A stretch of 64,000 nucleotides of DNA from Nemertoderma westbladi (taxonomy: Eukaryota > Xenacoelomorpha > Nemertodermatida > Nemertodermatidae), in the NCBI GenBank assembly GCA_032718475.1, contig JAUCBJ010008903.1:1-64000 (forward strand). Reading direction: 5' to 3'. The translations under genes and the position numbers were made by a program. Below, piece by piece: positions 42,977-52,740 of this stretch; within the stretch, counting starts at the first letter, position 1, and each line of letters begins with the position of its first letter. The notes under the pieces are model-generated. The model was not told where the DNA came from. It was given only the letters and a program-made list of their open reading frames with translations, and did no database searches.

Positions 42977-43562
42977 TTCTTGGTGTCTTTGTGTTGCGGT
43001 ATGATGATAGGATACCTAAAGTCAAGTGCAAAGTCAATGTTCTGGAGTCTGGACTTGTGACAAAGTAAGCCCCTATAAATAATCGGACTCCAACTCAAAA
43101 TCGGTGAAGACTTGATCTGTTTACCCTGATTGATCGCTGTGAACTCTCGTGCGAAATATCGCAATTGATAATGTCTAATAATATCAACTTCACAACGACC
43201 AACTTCCTCTAAGGTAAGTCTTCTAGGAAAGTTGCGTTTGCCTCTGGCATATTGTCTCAAACGTTTGAGCCATGCTAACTTGCGACACGCGTCAGTCCAT
43301 GATCTTGTTAGGTGTACTATCCTGTCAAAGTAAGTGTTAGTGACGTCATCAGGTGAGGTATAGTCGTAGTGAGGATACTTGTTTGGACTTGGTAGGCCCA
43401 CGGGCCTTCCGGTAGGTGTCTCCTTTAGTACAATAGGTTTGTCTGAGTCCTCAAGTATGTCAATCTCCACAGTCTTACCTCTACCGTCCGCACCTAGTGA
43501 ATTGACTGGCAGTAACGGTTTCAACTCTACAGTGCTAGCCGGTAGACAATCCGTCGAGAGTT
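42973..43562 (-). pseudogene. BEL-2 RNase H-integrase connection with SPD repeats
   Basis: Upstream of 43,524 the frame reads a tandem of SPD tetrapeptide-like repeats (about 43,560-43,690), encoded by TCTGG-rich 12-bp units. Then come VELKPLLPVNSLGADGRGK, LTRSWTDACRKLAWLKRLRQ and YFAREFTAINQGKQIKSSPI, typical of the stretch before BEL integrase. It stops at 42,973. The HHCC zinc domain of integrase, about 60-70 residues, is missing between here and 42,976. Confidence 0.75.
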
Positions 43563-45230
43563 CTATAAAACAATCTGGCGAATAATCCGGAGAACAATCT
43601 GGTGTCGCTTCTGGTGAATAATCTGGCGAGTCATCTGGTGAACAATCCGGCGAAACGTCTGGTGAAATCTCCTGCGGAACATCAGGTGAAAAATATCGTT
43701 TGGTCGAGATTCTGGTGAGACGTCTGGCGTAATGTAAGGTCTAGCGTCCAGGTCATCAGATTTTGTCCGTCCTTGTTTCCTCTTGACCTTGGCATTGGCT
43801 TTCGCTTTAGATTTGACAACTGTGTCGATTTTTATCTCGGCACCCTCTGGAATGGTATTGGTTGTCGCGTCGAATAACGGTGGCCATTCGTCTGATGGTC
43901 GTTGTAGGAAATCGGGTCCTCTAAACCAATAGGATTTATTGTCCGGTTTACAAAAGTCGATCGGTAGCATCCCCCGTGACGCGATGTCAGCTGGGTTCAG
44001 CTTCCCAGGACAGTGACGCCAATCTTGTTTGAGCGACCGGTCCAATATTTCAGCCCGTCTGTTGGCTACGAAAGTCTTGAACTTGAACATTTCCTTGTTT
44101 ATGTACCAAAGTACCAACGTCGCATCCGTCCAATATGTGACCTTCAAGTTAGCCTCCAGCTCGCGTTGAACTAAACTGACAATATCGGTGGATATCGTCC
44201 CGGCTTGCAGCTCTCCACGAGGTACAGTCATATACTTCAACGGCATTGTTCTAGCCCTTGAAGTAATGAGAGACACTTCGTAGCTGCCCGATGTCACTTG
44301 TCGTCTAAGGTACAAATTAACCCCCAGTCCATCCTTACTAGCGTCACTGAAGCTGTGAAGCTCTAAATCGGCAGGAAAGGTGGTCTGCAAAGGAAAATAT
44401 ACCCTTGGTATGGTATAGTCTTGTAGGAACGTCAGTTGGGCTTCCCAGTTCCTCCATTGCTCAGCTAACTTTTCTGGGATGGGATCGTCCCATTCCAGTC
44501 CGGCTTCCCAAATGCTGCGGAGTATGATCCTAGCATGTAGGATCACTGGACTAATGAAACACAATGGGTCATACAATCGACTCATGGTTGATAAGCAAGT
44601 CCTCTTAGTGAGAGGTCTAGTCTGTTCGTTGGACCTTACACGTACCCTAAAATTGTCGGTGTTAGGGTCCCAACTAAGTCCTAATACTTTGGTCGTAGGT
44701 AGAGGTTCTAGGTCTAAGTCTAAATCTCCTCCACTGCGATCCGTCGGGTCGAATGAGTTCACTAATTCGGGTTCGTTGGAAGCGAACTTCGTAAGGCAGA
44801 ATCCGCCCTCAGGGAGACAATCCTGGAGTTGGTGTGCTACGGTCGTAGCGCGCTCCAGAGTGTCACAACTCTTGAGGCCGTCATCCATATAGAAGTCTCC
44901 TTCCACTGTCCGAGCTACTTCTGGGTCAAATTGGTCTTGTCTGTCTAATGCTGTCTGCTTTAAGGCGTACATGGTGCAGTTGGGGCTGTCCCTGGCTCCG
45001 AAAACTCTTACCTGCATTTGGTAAGTTTCTGGCGGAAGTTCTAAATTTCCGTCCGGATACCAAAGAAACCTCAAGCTGTCCCTGTCCCGCTCCAAAGCCT
45101 TAACCTGGTGAAACATGGCCTCTACGTCACAGGTGAAAGCCACTTTGCGTTGTCTAAAACGCATTAGGACTCCCATGAGGTAATTATTCATATTCGGCCT
45201 GTCCATCAGTTCGCTGTTCATCGCAATATG
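43563..45230 (-). pseudogene. BEL-2 reverse transcriptase and RNase H, 5'-truncated
   Basis: RT blocks: MNSELMDRPNMNNYLMGV, FTCDVEAMFHQVKALERD (catalytic Asp), then FYMDDGLKSCD (YMDD box). After a CLSTMSRLYDPLCFISPVI hinge comes RNase H with LELHSFSDASKDGLG, VPRGELQAG and YWTDATLVLWYINKE, and DENPADxASRG-like LNPADIASRG. The N-terminal RT fingers are lost at 45,230. The frame derails at about 43,690 just before a run of SPD-type repeats. It would copy the element RNA and degrade the RNA strand. Confidence 0.9.
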
Positions 45231-45777
45231 TGTTAGCTTATTCAATCCCGCCAACACCCCATAAAGTTATAAGCCGATAAGCAATATTGGGAGCCACAAG
45301 ATTGGGCAATTAACCAACTCGTGCCATCCCAATAAGAGTGGGAAGGAAGCACACAACAAGGGTCAGGGGCCAAACCCCTAACCCAGAGGAAATAGGTGGA
45401 GTGAACGGGAATACTCCACGGGGCGCCAACAAGGGTATTAACCAATCAGAGGGGGGAAAGGCATCGATTGAGTAGCAATAAGGCCACCGTGCAATATAAC
45501 CAATAACCTATTAATCAGTGATTCAGTTATCTCAGTGCAGCAGTGCTAGCGTAGGTTGGTAGTCAATTAGTTTAGTTAGGGGATCACGGGACTTTAGTTA
45601 CCGTATCCCGCCTTGTACACATTATATCTATATCTATATCCTATGCCCTATGCCCTATTATTATTATACACCGAACTTCAGAACTCAGTTACTTTATTTC
45701 ATCCTTATACACGGCGGGGACGCGTGGACTAAATTACCACACCGGATAAATCGGGATCCCTCCTGGATCCCGTCACA
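45231..45777 (+). repeat. BEL-1 5' LTR
   Basis: 547 bp from TGTTAGCTTATTCAATCCC to GGATCCCGTCACA. It contains the hairpin CACAAG...CTCGTG at 45,295-45,323 and a short TATCTATATC repeat near 45,625. It is nearly identical to 56,472-57,011. Its start interrupts the BEL-2 RT. Confidence 0.95.
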
Positions 45778-45882
45778 GTAACTAAACCCAAACCACCTAC
45801 TAGTAACTAAATCCGAGGAAGAAGCCCAGTTGAACATCAAGAACTGCAGCCTAGCTAGCCGAACCATCAGCCACCAGACGAG
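45778..45882 (+). promoter_or_regulatory. BEL-1 leader between LTR and gag1
   Basis: 105 bp. The usual TGG start of a tRNA primer-binding site is not present immediately after the LTR (it begins GTAACTAAACCCAAACC), so the primer is unclear. Confidence 0.5.
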
Positions 45883-48252
45883 ATGAGTGAATCGGGCGAG
45901 ACACCGACGCGGACCCCGGACGAAGATCAAACGATCCGCGAGGCCGCGACCAAGCGATACAGGCCCACGACGCCGGAGCCATCGATAACGGGCGAACCGG
46001 AAGTCCAGAACGAGGAGGGTCTGGAACCCGAAGTCGAGCCAAGGGAAAGGGAGAGCGAGACGGAGAGAGATGGAGATGAGTCGACACGGAACAGAGAACG
46101 GCGTGCCGATGTCGCCGGCCAGCTAAAGGCCGAGGGCGACGAGCGACCCACCGAAACGGCGACGGTGGGGCCGACGGTGCGACGCCGGACGCAAAGAGAC
46201 AGAGGAGAGATCGGTACCGATGTCGCCGGCCAGCTACAGGCCGAGGGCCACGGACTGCCCACCGGAACGGCGACGGTGGAGCCGCCGGTACGACGTCGAA
46301 CCCGGAGGGACGGAGGAGGGGTCGGCGACGAGGACGTCGGGGTCTCCGATCGACTTCGACGGGCTTACATCGCGACCCGGAGACTACTGGAGGAGGCCAG
46401 AAAAGGGAAAACGGTAGACGAGGTGAGACTGAGAAAGCGACTAGGTGAGTCGGATAGACACTTTAATTATCTAATACGTTTTGGGCAGAGAGAACTAGCC
46501 GAAACGAGAGCACATGAGGTTGCCGGGGAACTGTTTGAACTATGGGAATGTGGGAGTATGGAACCTAGCGTAGCGTCAGTGTACATAGGGCCATACTTGG
46601 TCGATGCCCGGGGAGTAAAACCAGTGGGTTGGAGGGGACTCGAAGGGGGCGAATCCGAGGTTAACCCCGAGGATTCGGCCTCGTCGGTCGGAGAAAGCTC
46701 CGGGAAGCGGGGGAAAGTTAGTAGGTCGGGAAGGCGGGGGAAGTCCGTCGTAACCGATAAGTCTGTTACATCCTCCGCGAAAGAAAGAGCGGTGAGAAAA
46801 ATAGGTGCCGCATACCGTCTCAGCATGGCAGAGCAAGGTCAGAGAGAAATGGAGAAACGGCTAGAGGAGGGGAGAGTGCGGTTAGAGAGGGAAGCGGCAT
46901 TGATTAAAGAAACCGGAGAGAGGGCTGAAAGGGCTTTGAAAAGCCTAAGGGAGTATGATGAGATAGAGGAAAGGGAGTGCAAGGAGCATGAGGCAAGGGA
47001 GGAAAGGGAACGCAAGGAACGTGAAAGGGAACGCAAGGAGTATGAAGCGAGAAGGAAAAAGGAACGCAAGGAGCGCGAAGTGAGACGAAGGGAGAGCATT
47101 AAGAGTGTAGCAGTAGCGGAGTGTGAGAGGAGACTGGCAGTGGCTGAAAAGGAGCACAAGGAATTAGAGAGACGGCAGAGTGAGTCTGCGGGAAATAGAA
47201 TTAGACGGGAGCACGAGATGGAATTCGTGCGAGCGACGCCGTCTGAAAGCGGGGCCGGCTCGAGTATTTTTGAGGAGCCGGAGGCCGTAGACACATTTAT
47301 TAATACCCCACTGACAGGGACCGCGCGACAGACCCAAAACTGGTGCGAGCGTACGGGCGGGGGGGGTAATAATAATAATGGTACAGTAGACGTTGTTAAT
47401 ATTGATAATACCGTATGGGACAACACTAATCAAACCTTTGTTACAGGAAATACTTTGCCTAGTGGTAGTAATTTAAATTTAAATCAGAATAATCCTAGTA
47501 TTAATGTAGGAAATAATTCTGATATTAATGTAGCTACGCAAAATAATTCAAATAATCAAAATAATAACCCAAATTCGAATCTACAAAATAATTCTAATAT
47601 TGACGTAGTTACGCAAAATAATTCAAATAATCAAAATAATAACCCAAATTCGAACCTACAAAATAATTTAAATAACGCAGTTACGCAAGATAATTCGAAT
47701 AATTTAAATAATGACCTATGCCCGAATTTACAAAATAATTCAGATAACGTAGTCGCGCAGAATAATACAAATGATTTTGTTTCAAACGAGCAAATTAATT
47801 CCGTTTCCAATATGGGTGCTATTAATGTAAACACGTCGGGCCTACATAACCAGGCGGAAGAGGGCCTGGTAGGTCGCATAGTCGGTAGCCAGACGGATGA
47901 GGGCCTGGTAGGCCACGTAGTTAGCAGGCAGGGAGCAGAGGGCCTGGTAGGCCACGTAGTTAGTAGGCAGGGAGCAGAGGGCCTGGTAGGCCACATAGTT
48001 GGTAGGCAGGGAGTAGAGGGCCTGGAAGGCCACGTAATAGCAGGGGGAGAGGCGGGGGTGAATAGACCCGACCGCAGTAGGGTTGATGTGTCGACTAGAG
48101 AGGTATATAATAGCGGGGAGAGAGGTAGCGAAGTTAGATGTAGCGAGTGGGGGGGGCTACGAGGACCCCACAACAGAGAATTAGCGGCGAGAGGGGGGGG
48201 GGGGCAAGGAGTGTCCCACAGCCGTCAGCGGATAATGCGAGGGCCGAAATAG
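45883..48252 (+). CDS. BEL-1 gag1 (structural protein, N-terminal Gag)
   Basis: ATG at 45,883 opens a 789-codon frame. It has a disordered N-terminus with IREAATKRYRPTTPEPS and duplicated DVAGQL.AEG segments. A helical part (LRRAYIATRRLLEEARKGK) and VYIGPYLVDARGVK follow. A long charged coiled coil lies at about residues 320-445 (ERKERERERKEYEARRKKER). Next are TARQTQNWCERTGGGG and an Asn-rich region (about 505-640). Four to five GLVGHVVSRQG-type repeats come last. I know no exact Pfam family. Position just after the leader and recurrence in five copies indicate a Gag role. The frame shifts at a G run at about 48,197-48,204. Confidence 0.75.
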   Translation: MSESGETPTRTPDEDQTIREAATKRYRPTTPEPSITGEPEVQNEEGLEPEVEPRERESETERDGDESTRNRERRADVAGQLKAEGDERPTETATVGPTVRRRTQRDRGEIGTDVAGQLQAEGHGLPTGTATVEPPVRRRTRRDGGGVGDEDVGVSDRLRRAYIATRRLLEEARKGKTVDEVRLRKRLGESDRHFNYLIRFGQRELAETRAHEVAGELFELWECGSMEPSVASVYIGPYLVDARGVKPVGWRGLEGGESEVNPEDSASSVGESSGKRGKVSRSGRRGKSVVTDKSVTSSAKERAVRKIGAAYRLSMAEQGQREMEKRLEEGRVRLEREAALIKETGERAERALKSLREYDEIEERECKEHEAREERERKERERERKEYEARRKKERKEREVRRRESIKSVAVAECERRLAVAEKEHKELERRQSESAGNRIRREHEMEFVRATPSESGAGSSIFEEPEAVDTFINTPLTGTARQTQNWCERTGGGGNNNNGTVDVVNIDNTVWDNTNQTFVTGNTLPSGSNLNLNQNNPSINVGNNSDINVATQNNSNNQNNNPNSNLQNNSNIDVVTQNNSNNQNNNPNSNLQNNLNNAVTQDNSNNLNNDLCPNLQNNSDNVVAQNNTNDFVSNEQINSVSNMGAINVNTSGLHNQAEEGLVGRIVGSQTDEGLVGHVVSRQGAEGLVGHVVSRQGAEGLVGHIVGRQGVEGLEGHVIAGGEAGVNRPDRSRVDVSTREVYNSGERGSEVRCSEWGGLRGPHNRELAARGGGGQGVSHSRQRIMRGPK

Positions 48253-48671
48253 GTAAACCGCAACGACCGGCGACGGAAAGTAATAGGGGGATCGCGAGAA
48301 TCCCCAGCGGCGTGCGACCGAGCAGAGAGAGACAGGTTGACGTCGCGAGAGGGCGGACGAAGCGTCGAGCCCGATCAGAGGAGGGAAGAAGAACAGTGGG
48401 GTTTAACCGGGAGGTCGACGAGAGATCTCGCGAGCGGGAATATTCCACTGATAGGAGAAGAAAGGAAGACAGTAGTAGAAGTATCGCCGCGAACGATAGA
48501 AGAGCGAGGACGGATGGCGAGCCGTCGATAGTAGAGATGGAGTCAGGGAGTCAGTGGAGTCGGACTTCGGGAGATTGCCGTCGCCCCGGAGAAACGCACC
48601 ACACGCTAAGAGAGGGGTACAGGATGTACCGATATGAAGACGAGAGCAGGATAGGTATAAAAGAGGTATAG
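48147..48671 (+). pseudogene. BEL-1 gag1 C-terminal part in the other frame
   Basis: This frame carries the conserved continuation after the G run: RSVPQPSADNARAE, GIARIPSGVRPSRERQVDV, TVGFNREVDERSREREYST, RTDGEPSIVEMESGSQWSR and YRMYRYEDES. The same blocks follow the same G run in copy C (21,500-21,960). The shift may be a mutation or a slippage site. It ends at GIKEV, where sequence jumps to RT. Confidence 0.65.
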
Positions 48672-48686
48672 ATAGATAATAGAGGG

Positions 48687-50138
48687 ATGGTACTCACGAG
48701 ACTCCGCAAGCTGAAACAAACACTAAAACGAAGCCCCGAGAAGAATGAGTACATTCACAAAACGATTAAGAAGTACGTCGAGAAAGGATGGGCCGTGGAG
48801 TTACTGGTCGACGAGCCGAACACGGACAGGACATACTACCTGCCACTCCACGTAGCTTTAGACCCAAAGAAAGGTAAACTTAGGATGGTAGTCGATGCAT
48901 CGGCAAAGACCGACGGAAAGTGCTTAAACGACTACCTACTAGAGGGCCCAAACATATACAATTCGGGCATAGAAGTACTACTTAGATTTAGGAATGGGAA
49001 ACACGCCTTCACGTGTGACATAGAAGGCATGTTCAACCAAGTCCGTGTAACAGAGGAAGATAGCGACAGTCAACGCTTCTTATGGTATAACGGCGAGGAA
49101 GAACCGCCTATAATACCGGCATATAAGATGATAGTACAAAACATGGGGGCCAAGTCGTCCTCATTTACGACGACTATGGCAGTGAGAGACACGGTGAAGG
49201 GGAAGGAAGATAGATACAGCAGTAGGGCCGTCGATATGATCCGACGCGGCTTCTACGTAGACGACGGTATGGAGTCTGGAAATACGGTTGAGGAGATACT
49301 GGAAACAGGGCGCGAGGTTCGCGACATCCTGAAAGGATCCGGCTTCAACCTGACCAAATTCCAATCCAGTTCAGAAGAATTTATCAAAGCAATAGAGGAC
49401 AAGAAACCAGAATCGACCATGGACAACCCTACAACAGCCAAAGGACAGGACATGGCGAATAAGAGAACACAATCTCAGCAAAAGGCATTGGGAATCGTGT
49501 GGGATAGAGGAACAGACGAACTGAAGTATCAGCTGAGCCAGGAGGGCGCAGACACCCATACGAAGAGGGGTTATGTATCGTATATAGCAAGGATATACGA
49601 TCCCCTAGGCCTAGCATCCCCATTACTAGTCACGGGGAAACAGATACTCAAGAGAGTATATAAATTGAAGGATGAGTGGGACGTAGAGGTACCAGAGGGC
49701 ATCAAGAAACAGTGGAGCAAATGGACAGGAGACTTGGAGAGGATGGGAACATACAACATGCCGCGAGTGTATTTCCCGGATGGGAACATGATGAATCTGG
49801 ACCTACACATGTTCTCCGACGCGTCGTTGGAAGCGTACGGAGCGGCACTCTACTTAGTACAACGAGAAGGGGCTCACAAGCCAAGGCTAGCCTTTAGCAA
49901 AGCAAAGTCAATGCCGCCAGATTCAGCATCTGTTCCCAAGTTAGAATTGACAGCTGCGAGACTAGGAGTAAGAGCCACAGCCTACCTAGTGGATACTATT
50001 CCCAACATAGTGGAGACACACTACTGGACGGACTCCATGGTAGTGCTGGGTTGGCTACACAACGAAAAGACGAGATACCTGATATTCGTCGCGAATAGGG
50101 TGGACGAAATAAGGGCGAGCACAGAACTGGAAAGGTGA
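48687..50138 (+). CDS. BEL-1 reverse transcriptase and RNase H (5' part of pol)
   Basis: ATG at 48,687 (MVLTRLRKLKQTLKRSPEKN) is probably not the natural start. The equivalent remnant at 58,165-58,240 has more residues upstream. RT motifs: LRMVVDASAKTDGK, FTCDIEGMFNQVRV (Asp 111), SQRFLW, RRGFYVDDGMESGNT (YVDD at 190-193). The BEL hinge IARIYDPLGLASPLL precedes RNase H (HMFSDASLEAYGAALY, PKLELTAARLG, HYWTDSMVVLGWL). The frame ends at TGA (50,136-50,138) and continues in the same frame. The stop replaces the residue before HYCPTDENPADLLSRG. It makes cDNA in particles. Confidence 0.9.
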   Translation: MVLTRLRKLKQTLKRSPEKNEYIHKTIKKYVEKGWAVELLVDEPNTDRTYYLPLHVALDPKKGKLRMVVDASAKTDGKCLNDYLLEGPNIYNSGIEVLLRFRNGKHAFTCDIEGMFNQVRVTEEDSDSQRFLWYNGEEEPPIIPAYKMIVQNMGAKSSSFTTTMAVRDTVKGKEDRYSSRAVDMIRRGFYVDDGMESGNTVEEILETGREVRDILKGSGFNLTKFQSSSEEFIKAIEDKKPESTMDNPTTAKGQDMANKRTQSQQKALGIVWDRGTDELKYQLSQEGADTHTKRGYVSYIARIYDPLGLASPLLVTGKQILKRVYKLKDEWDVEVPEGIKKQWSKWTGDLERMGTYNMPRVYFPDGNMMNLDLHMFSDASLEAYGAALYLVQREGAHKPRLAFSKAKSMPPDSASVPKLELTAARLGVRATAYLVDTIPNIVETHYWTDSMVVLGWLHNEKTRYLIFVANRVDEIRASTELER

Positions 50139-51893
50139 CACTACTGCCCAACAGACGAGAACCCAGCGGACTTGCTGTCGAGGGGCGTGGAACGCCACAC
50201 TTTCTTAAGGAAGGAAGTATTGTGGCAACATGGGCCACAATTTCTGAGCGATAAAGAAGCCTGGCTGCCAATGAGAAAGGTGGAGCCGGGCTCAGAAGTG
50301 GTGTCAGAGGGAGAAGAGGGAGACTCAGAGGGAGAAGATATATACTCCCAGATGGTGAGGGAGATTAGGGACGTGCAACCAAAGCAAGAACTATGCGATA
50401 ACCCGACGGACAAACTCCTCAGCTACAGTTCTAGTTGGTACAAAACCAAGAAACTAGTGGCGTACTGGAGTGCTTTCGGGAATTTCCTCGCGGGAGTTAA
50501 TAAGGAGAAGAAAACCAGGGAAACCATAGATCTGGAAGGAGCAGCCAAGGCAATAATCCGCTATAAACAACGGAAGAACTACGGCGACGAGGTGGAACGT
50601 GTCGGCAACCAACAGCACCTCCGACGGGACAGCGAGTTGATTACGCTGTCGCCACAACTCAACGACGATGGGATTCTAGTAATGAATTCTAGGGTGGGAT
50701 ATAACAACAGCATAATCGTGCCACCGAAACCCATCATCATTCCCACAGGATCGCCTATAGTCCACCAGATCATATGGGACTCCCACAAATCGATATTGCA
50801 TGGGGGCACCAACCGAACCCTCACAGAGATAAGGAGGACCTATTGGGTCAAACAATTAAGGAAGAAGGTTAAAGCGGTAGTGGGGCAGTGCCAGACCTGC
50901 CGACGGGCGAAGAAGGAGCGAGCCATACAGGAGATGGCGCCACTACCGGCGAGTAGGGTAAGACAGCACGACCCGCCATTTACGCATTGCGGTGTGGACA
51001 TGTTCGGGCCGATAAAGATCAAGGTGATGCGTCACACGGAGAAACGCTACGGTATTATCTTCGTATGCAACAATACGCGGGCGGTAGGGATAGAACTCGC
51101 CCAAGACGCAACCGCATCAGCATTCATTAACGCCTTAGAAAGGTTCAGGGACCGCAAAGGTGGGACGATCGCAGTGATATACAGCGACAACGGCACCAAC
51201 TTTGTGGGCGCAGAGAGTGAGATGGCAGAAGCCTTGGACATCTTAGAAGGAGAAGAAGTCAGGGCGGCCATGAGAAGACGACAAGTAAAGTGGGAGAGAA
51301 GGACGCCGTATGCACCACATACACTAGGATGCGTCGAGAGACTGGTGGGCAGTTCAAAGCGTCTAATGACGAAGTTAATGAACACCCACATGGTCACTGA
51401 AGACGTCTTACGGACAGTACTTGCGAAGTGCGAGGGGATCATTAATAGCAGACCGCTATACCCGGAGAATGATGACCCTGAGTCATTAGACGCGTTGACG
51501 CCTAGCCATTTTCTGATGGAAAGGCCAGCGACCATCGATATGCGGGGTGTAGACCCAGATGATATACATTCCCGCCAGAGTTGGAAAGTCGCTAAAGCAA
51601 TAAGCGCAGAGTATTGGAGGAGGTGGGTAGAAGAATACCTACCCACGCTCCATAACCGAAGCAAGTGGAGGAAACCGAACCGGGAGTTAAAAGTAGGAGA
51701 TCTCGTAATCGTTACGGATGATACTATCATCAACAACCAGTGGCGGTTGGCGAGAGTTGTACGCACTTACTCCGATGAGGACGGTAGAGTCCGATCGGTA
51801 GAAGTGCGAATAGGTGGGAAGATAGGTGCGAAGGACAGAAAAACCTACAGGAGAGCGGTAGGTAAATGCTGTCTCCTAGAAGGGGCACCTTAG
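50139..51893 (+). CDS. BEL-1 RNase H end and integrase (3' part of pol)
   Basis: Same frame as RT after the single TGA. DENPADLLSRG ends RNase H. The integrase has the HHCC finger (HQIIWDSH...HGG, CQTC) and catalytic VDMFGP, IYSDNGTNFVG and GCVERLVGSSKR (Asp, Asp, Glu, 49 residues between the last two). The Glu block reads APHTLGCVE, where most BEL integrases have GGVWE. INSRPLYPENDDPE and ALTPSHFLMERP are followed by a DUF5641-like C-terminus (KVGDLVIVTDD, RLARVVRTYSDEDGRVRS). It ends at TAG 51,891-51,893. It inserts cDNA into the genome. Apart from the upstream stop the region looks intact. Confidence 0.92.
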   Translation, partial: HYCPTDENPADLLSRGVERHTFLRKEVLWQHGPQFLSDKEAWLPMRKVEPGSEVVSEGEEGDSEGEDIYSQMVREIRDVQPKQELCDNPTDKLLSYSSSWYKTKKLVAYWSAFGNFLAGVNKEKKTRETIDLEGAAKAIIRYKQRKNYGDEVERVGNQQHLRRDSELITLSPQLNDDGILVMNSRVGYNNSIIVPPKPIIIPTGSPIVHQIIWDSHKSILHGGTNRTLTEIRRTYWVKQLRKKVKAVVGQCQTCRRAKKERAIQEMAPLPASRVRQHDPPFTHCGVDMFGPIKIKVMRHTEKRYGIIFVCNNTRAVGIELAQDATASAFINALERFRDRKGGTIAVIYSDNGTNFVGAESEMAEALDILEGEEVRAAMRRRQVKWERRTPYAPHTLGCVERLVGSSKRLMTKLMNTHMVTEDVLRTVLAKCEGIINSRPLYPENDDPESLDALTPSHFLMERPATIDMRGVDPDDIHSRQSWKVAKAISAEYWRRWVEEYLPTLHNRSKWRKPNRELKVGDLVIVTDDTIINNQWRLARVVRTYSDEDGRVRSVEVRIGGKIGAKDRKTYRRAVGKCCLLEGAP

Positions 51894-51918
51894 AGTGGAG
51901 TTACAGAAAAGTTTAGTC

Positions 51919-51965
51919 GTCCAAGTTTTGGACTGAGGGGGGTGGGATTGAGGGCGAGACGCCCT
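51919..51965 (+). promoter_or_regulatory. Twin conserved hairpins after integrase
   Basis: GTCCAAGTTTTGGAC (51,919-51,933) and AGGGCGAGACGCCCT (51,951-51,965) flank a G-rich tract 26 bp past the pol stop. The stems are kept in copies at 10,283-10,328 (minus) and 24,603-24,672, while the loop bases vary. The role is unknown. RNA export, packaging or ORF3 expression are possible. Confidence 0.65.
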
Positions 51966-51989
51966 TCCCACACAAATAAAATAAAAATA

Positions 51990-52740
51990 AAAATAAAAAA
52001 TAGTTAGTTAGTTAGTAGGTACGTAGTGACTAGAGTTAGAAAGTTAGTAGGTACGTAGTACCTAGAGTTAGTTAGTTAGTAGGTACGTAGTGCCTAGAGT
52101 TAGAGAGTTAGTAGGTACGTAGTACCTAGAGTTAGTTAGTTAGTAGGTACGTAGTGCCTAGAGTTAGAGAGTTAGTAGGTACGTAGTACCTAGAGTTAGT
52201 TAGTTAGTAGGTACGTAGTGCCTAGAGTTAGAGAGTTAGTAGGTACGTAGTACCTAGAGTTAGTTAGTTAGTAGGTACGTAGTGCCTAGAGTTAGAGAGT
52301 TAGTAGGTACGTAGTACCTAGAGTTAGTTAGTTAGTAGGTACGTAGTGCCTAGAGTTAGAGAGTTAGTAGGTACGTAGTACCTAGAGTTAGTTAGTTACT
52401 AGGTATGTAGTACCTAGAGCTAGAGGGTACGTAGTACCGCTAGTTAGAGTTAGAGTTAGAGGGTACGTAGTACCGCCAGTTAGAGTTAGAGTTAGAGGGT
52501 ACGTGGTACCGCTAGTTAGAGTTAGAGTTAGAGGGTACGTAGTACCGCTAGTTAGAGTTAGAGGGTATGTAGTACCGCTAGTTAGAGTTAGAGTTAGAGA
52601 GTACGTAGTACCGCTAGTTAGAGCTAGAGTTAGAGGGTACGTAGTACCGCTAGTTAGAGTTAGAGTTAGTAGGTACGTAGTACCGTTAGTTAGAGTTAGA
52701 GGGTACGTAGTACCATTAGTTAGAAGAGAGAGAGTAAGAG
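51990..52740 (+). repeat. BEL-1 3' minisatellite with GGTACGTAGTACC
   Basis: First about six ~62-bp units (GTTAGTTAGTAGGTACGTAG, then TGCCTAGAGTTAGAGAG). Then about eight shorter units (GAGGGTACGTAGTACCGC). The 13-bp near-palindrome recurs in copy D as its reverse complement. A frame across it is an artefact. Confidence 0.9.

Larger units (their letters stand above)
42140..45230 (-). mobile_element. BEL-2 (second BEL/Pao family) pol remnant
   Basis: The pol reads on the minus strand from RT (cut at 45,230) through RNase H and integrase. It differs from BEL-1 in sequence throughout. The young BEL-1 insertion begins at 45,231 exactly where RT is interrupted. The missing RT N-terminus is not found at the other side of that insertion. 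Confidence 0.85.

Noticed and set aside
46839-47426. 195-codon antisense ORF, Ser/Leu-rich
   Set aside because: Shadow of the Glu/Arg coiled coil of gag1 on the other strand.
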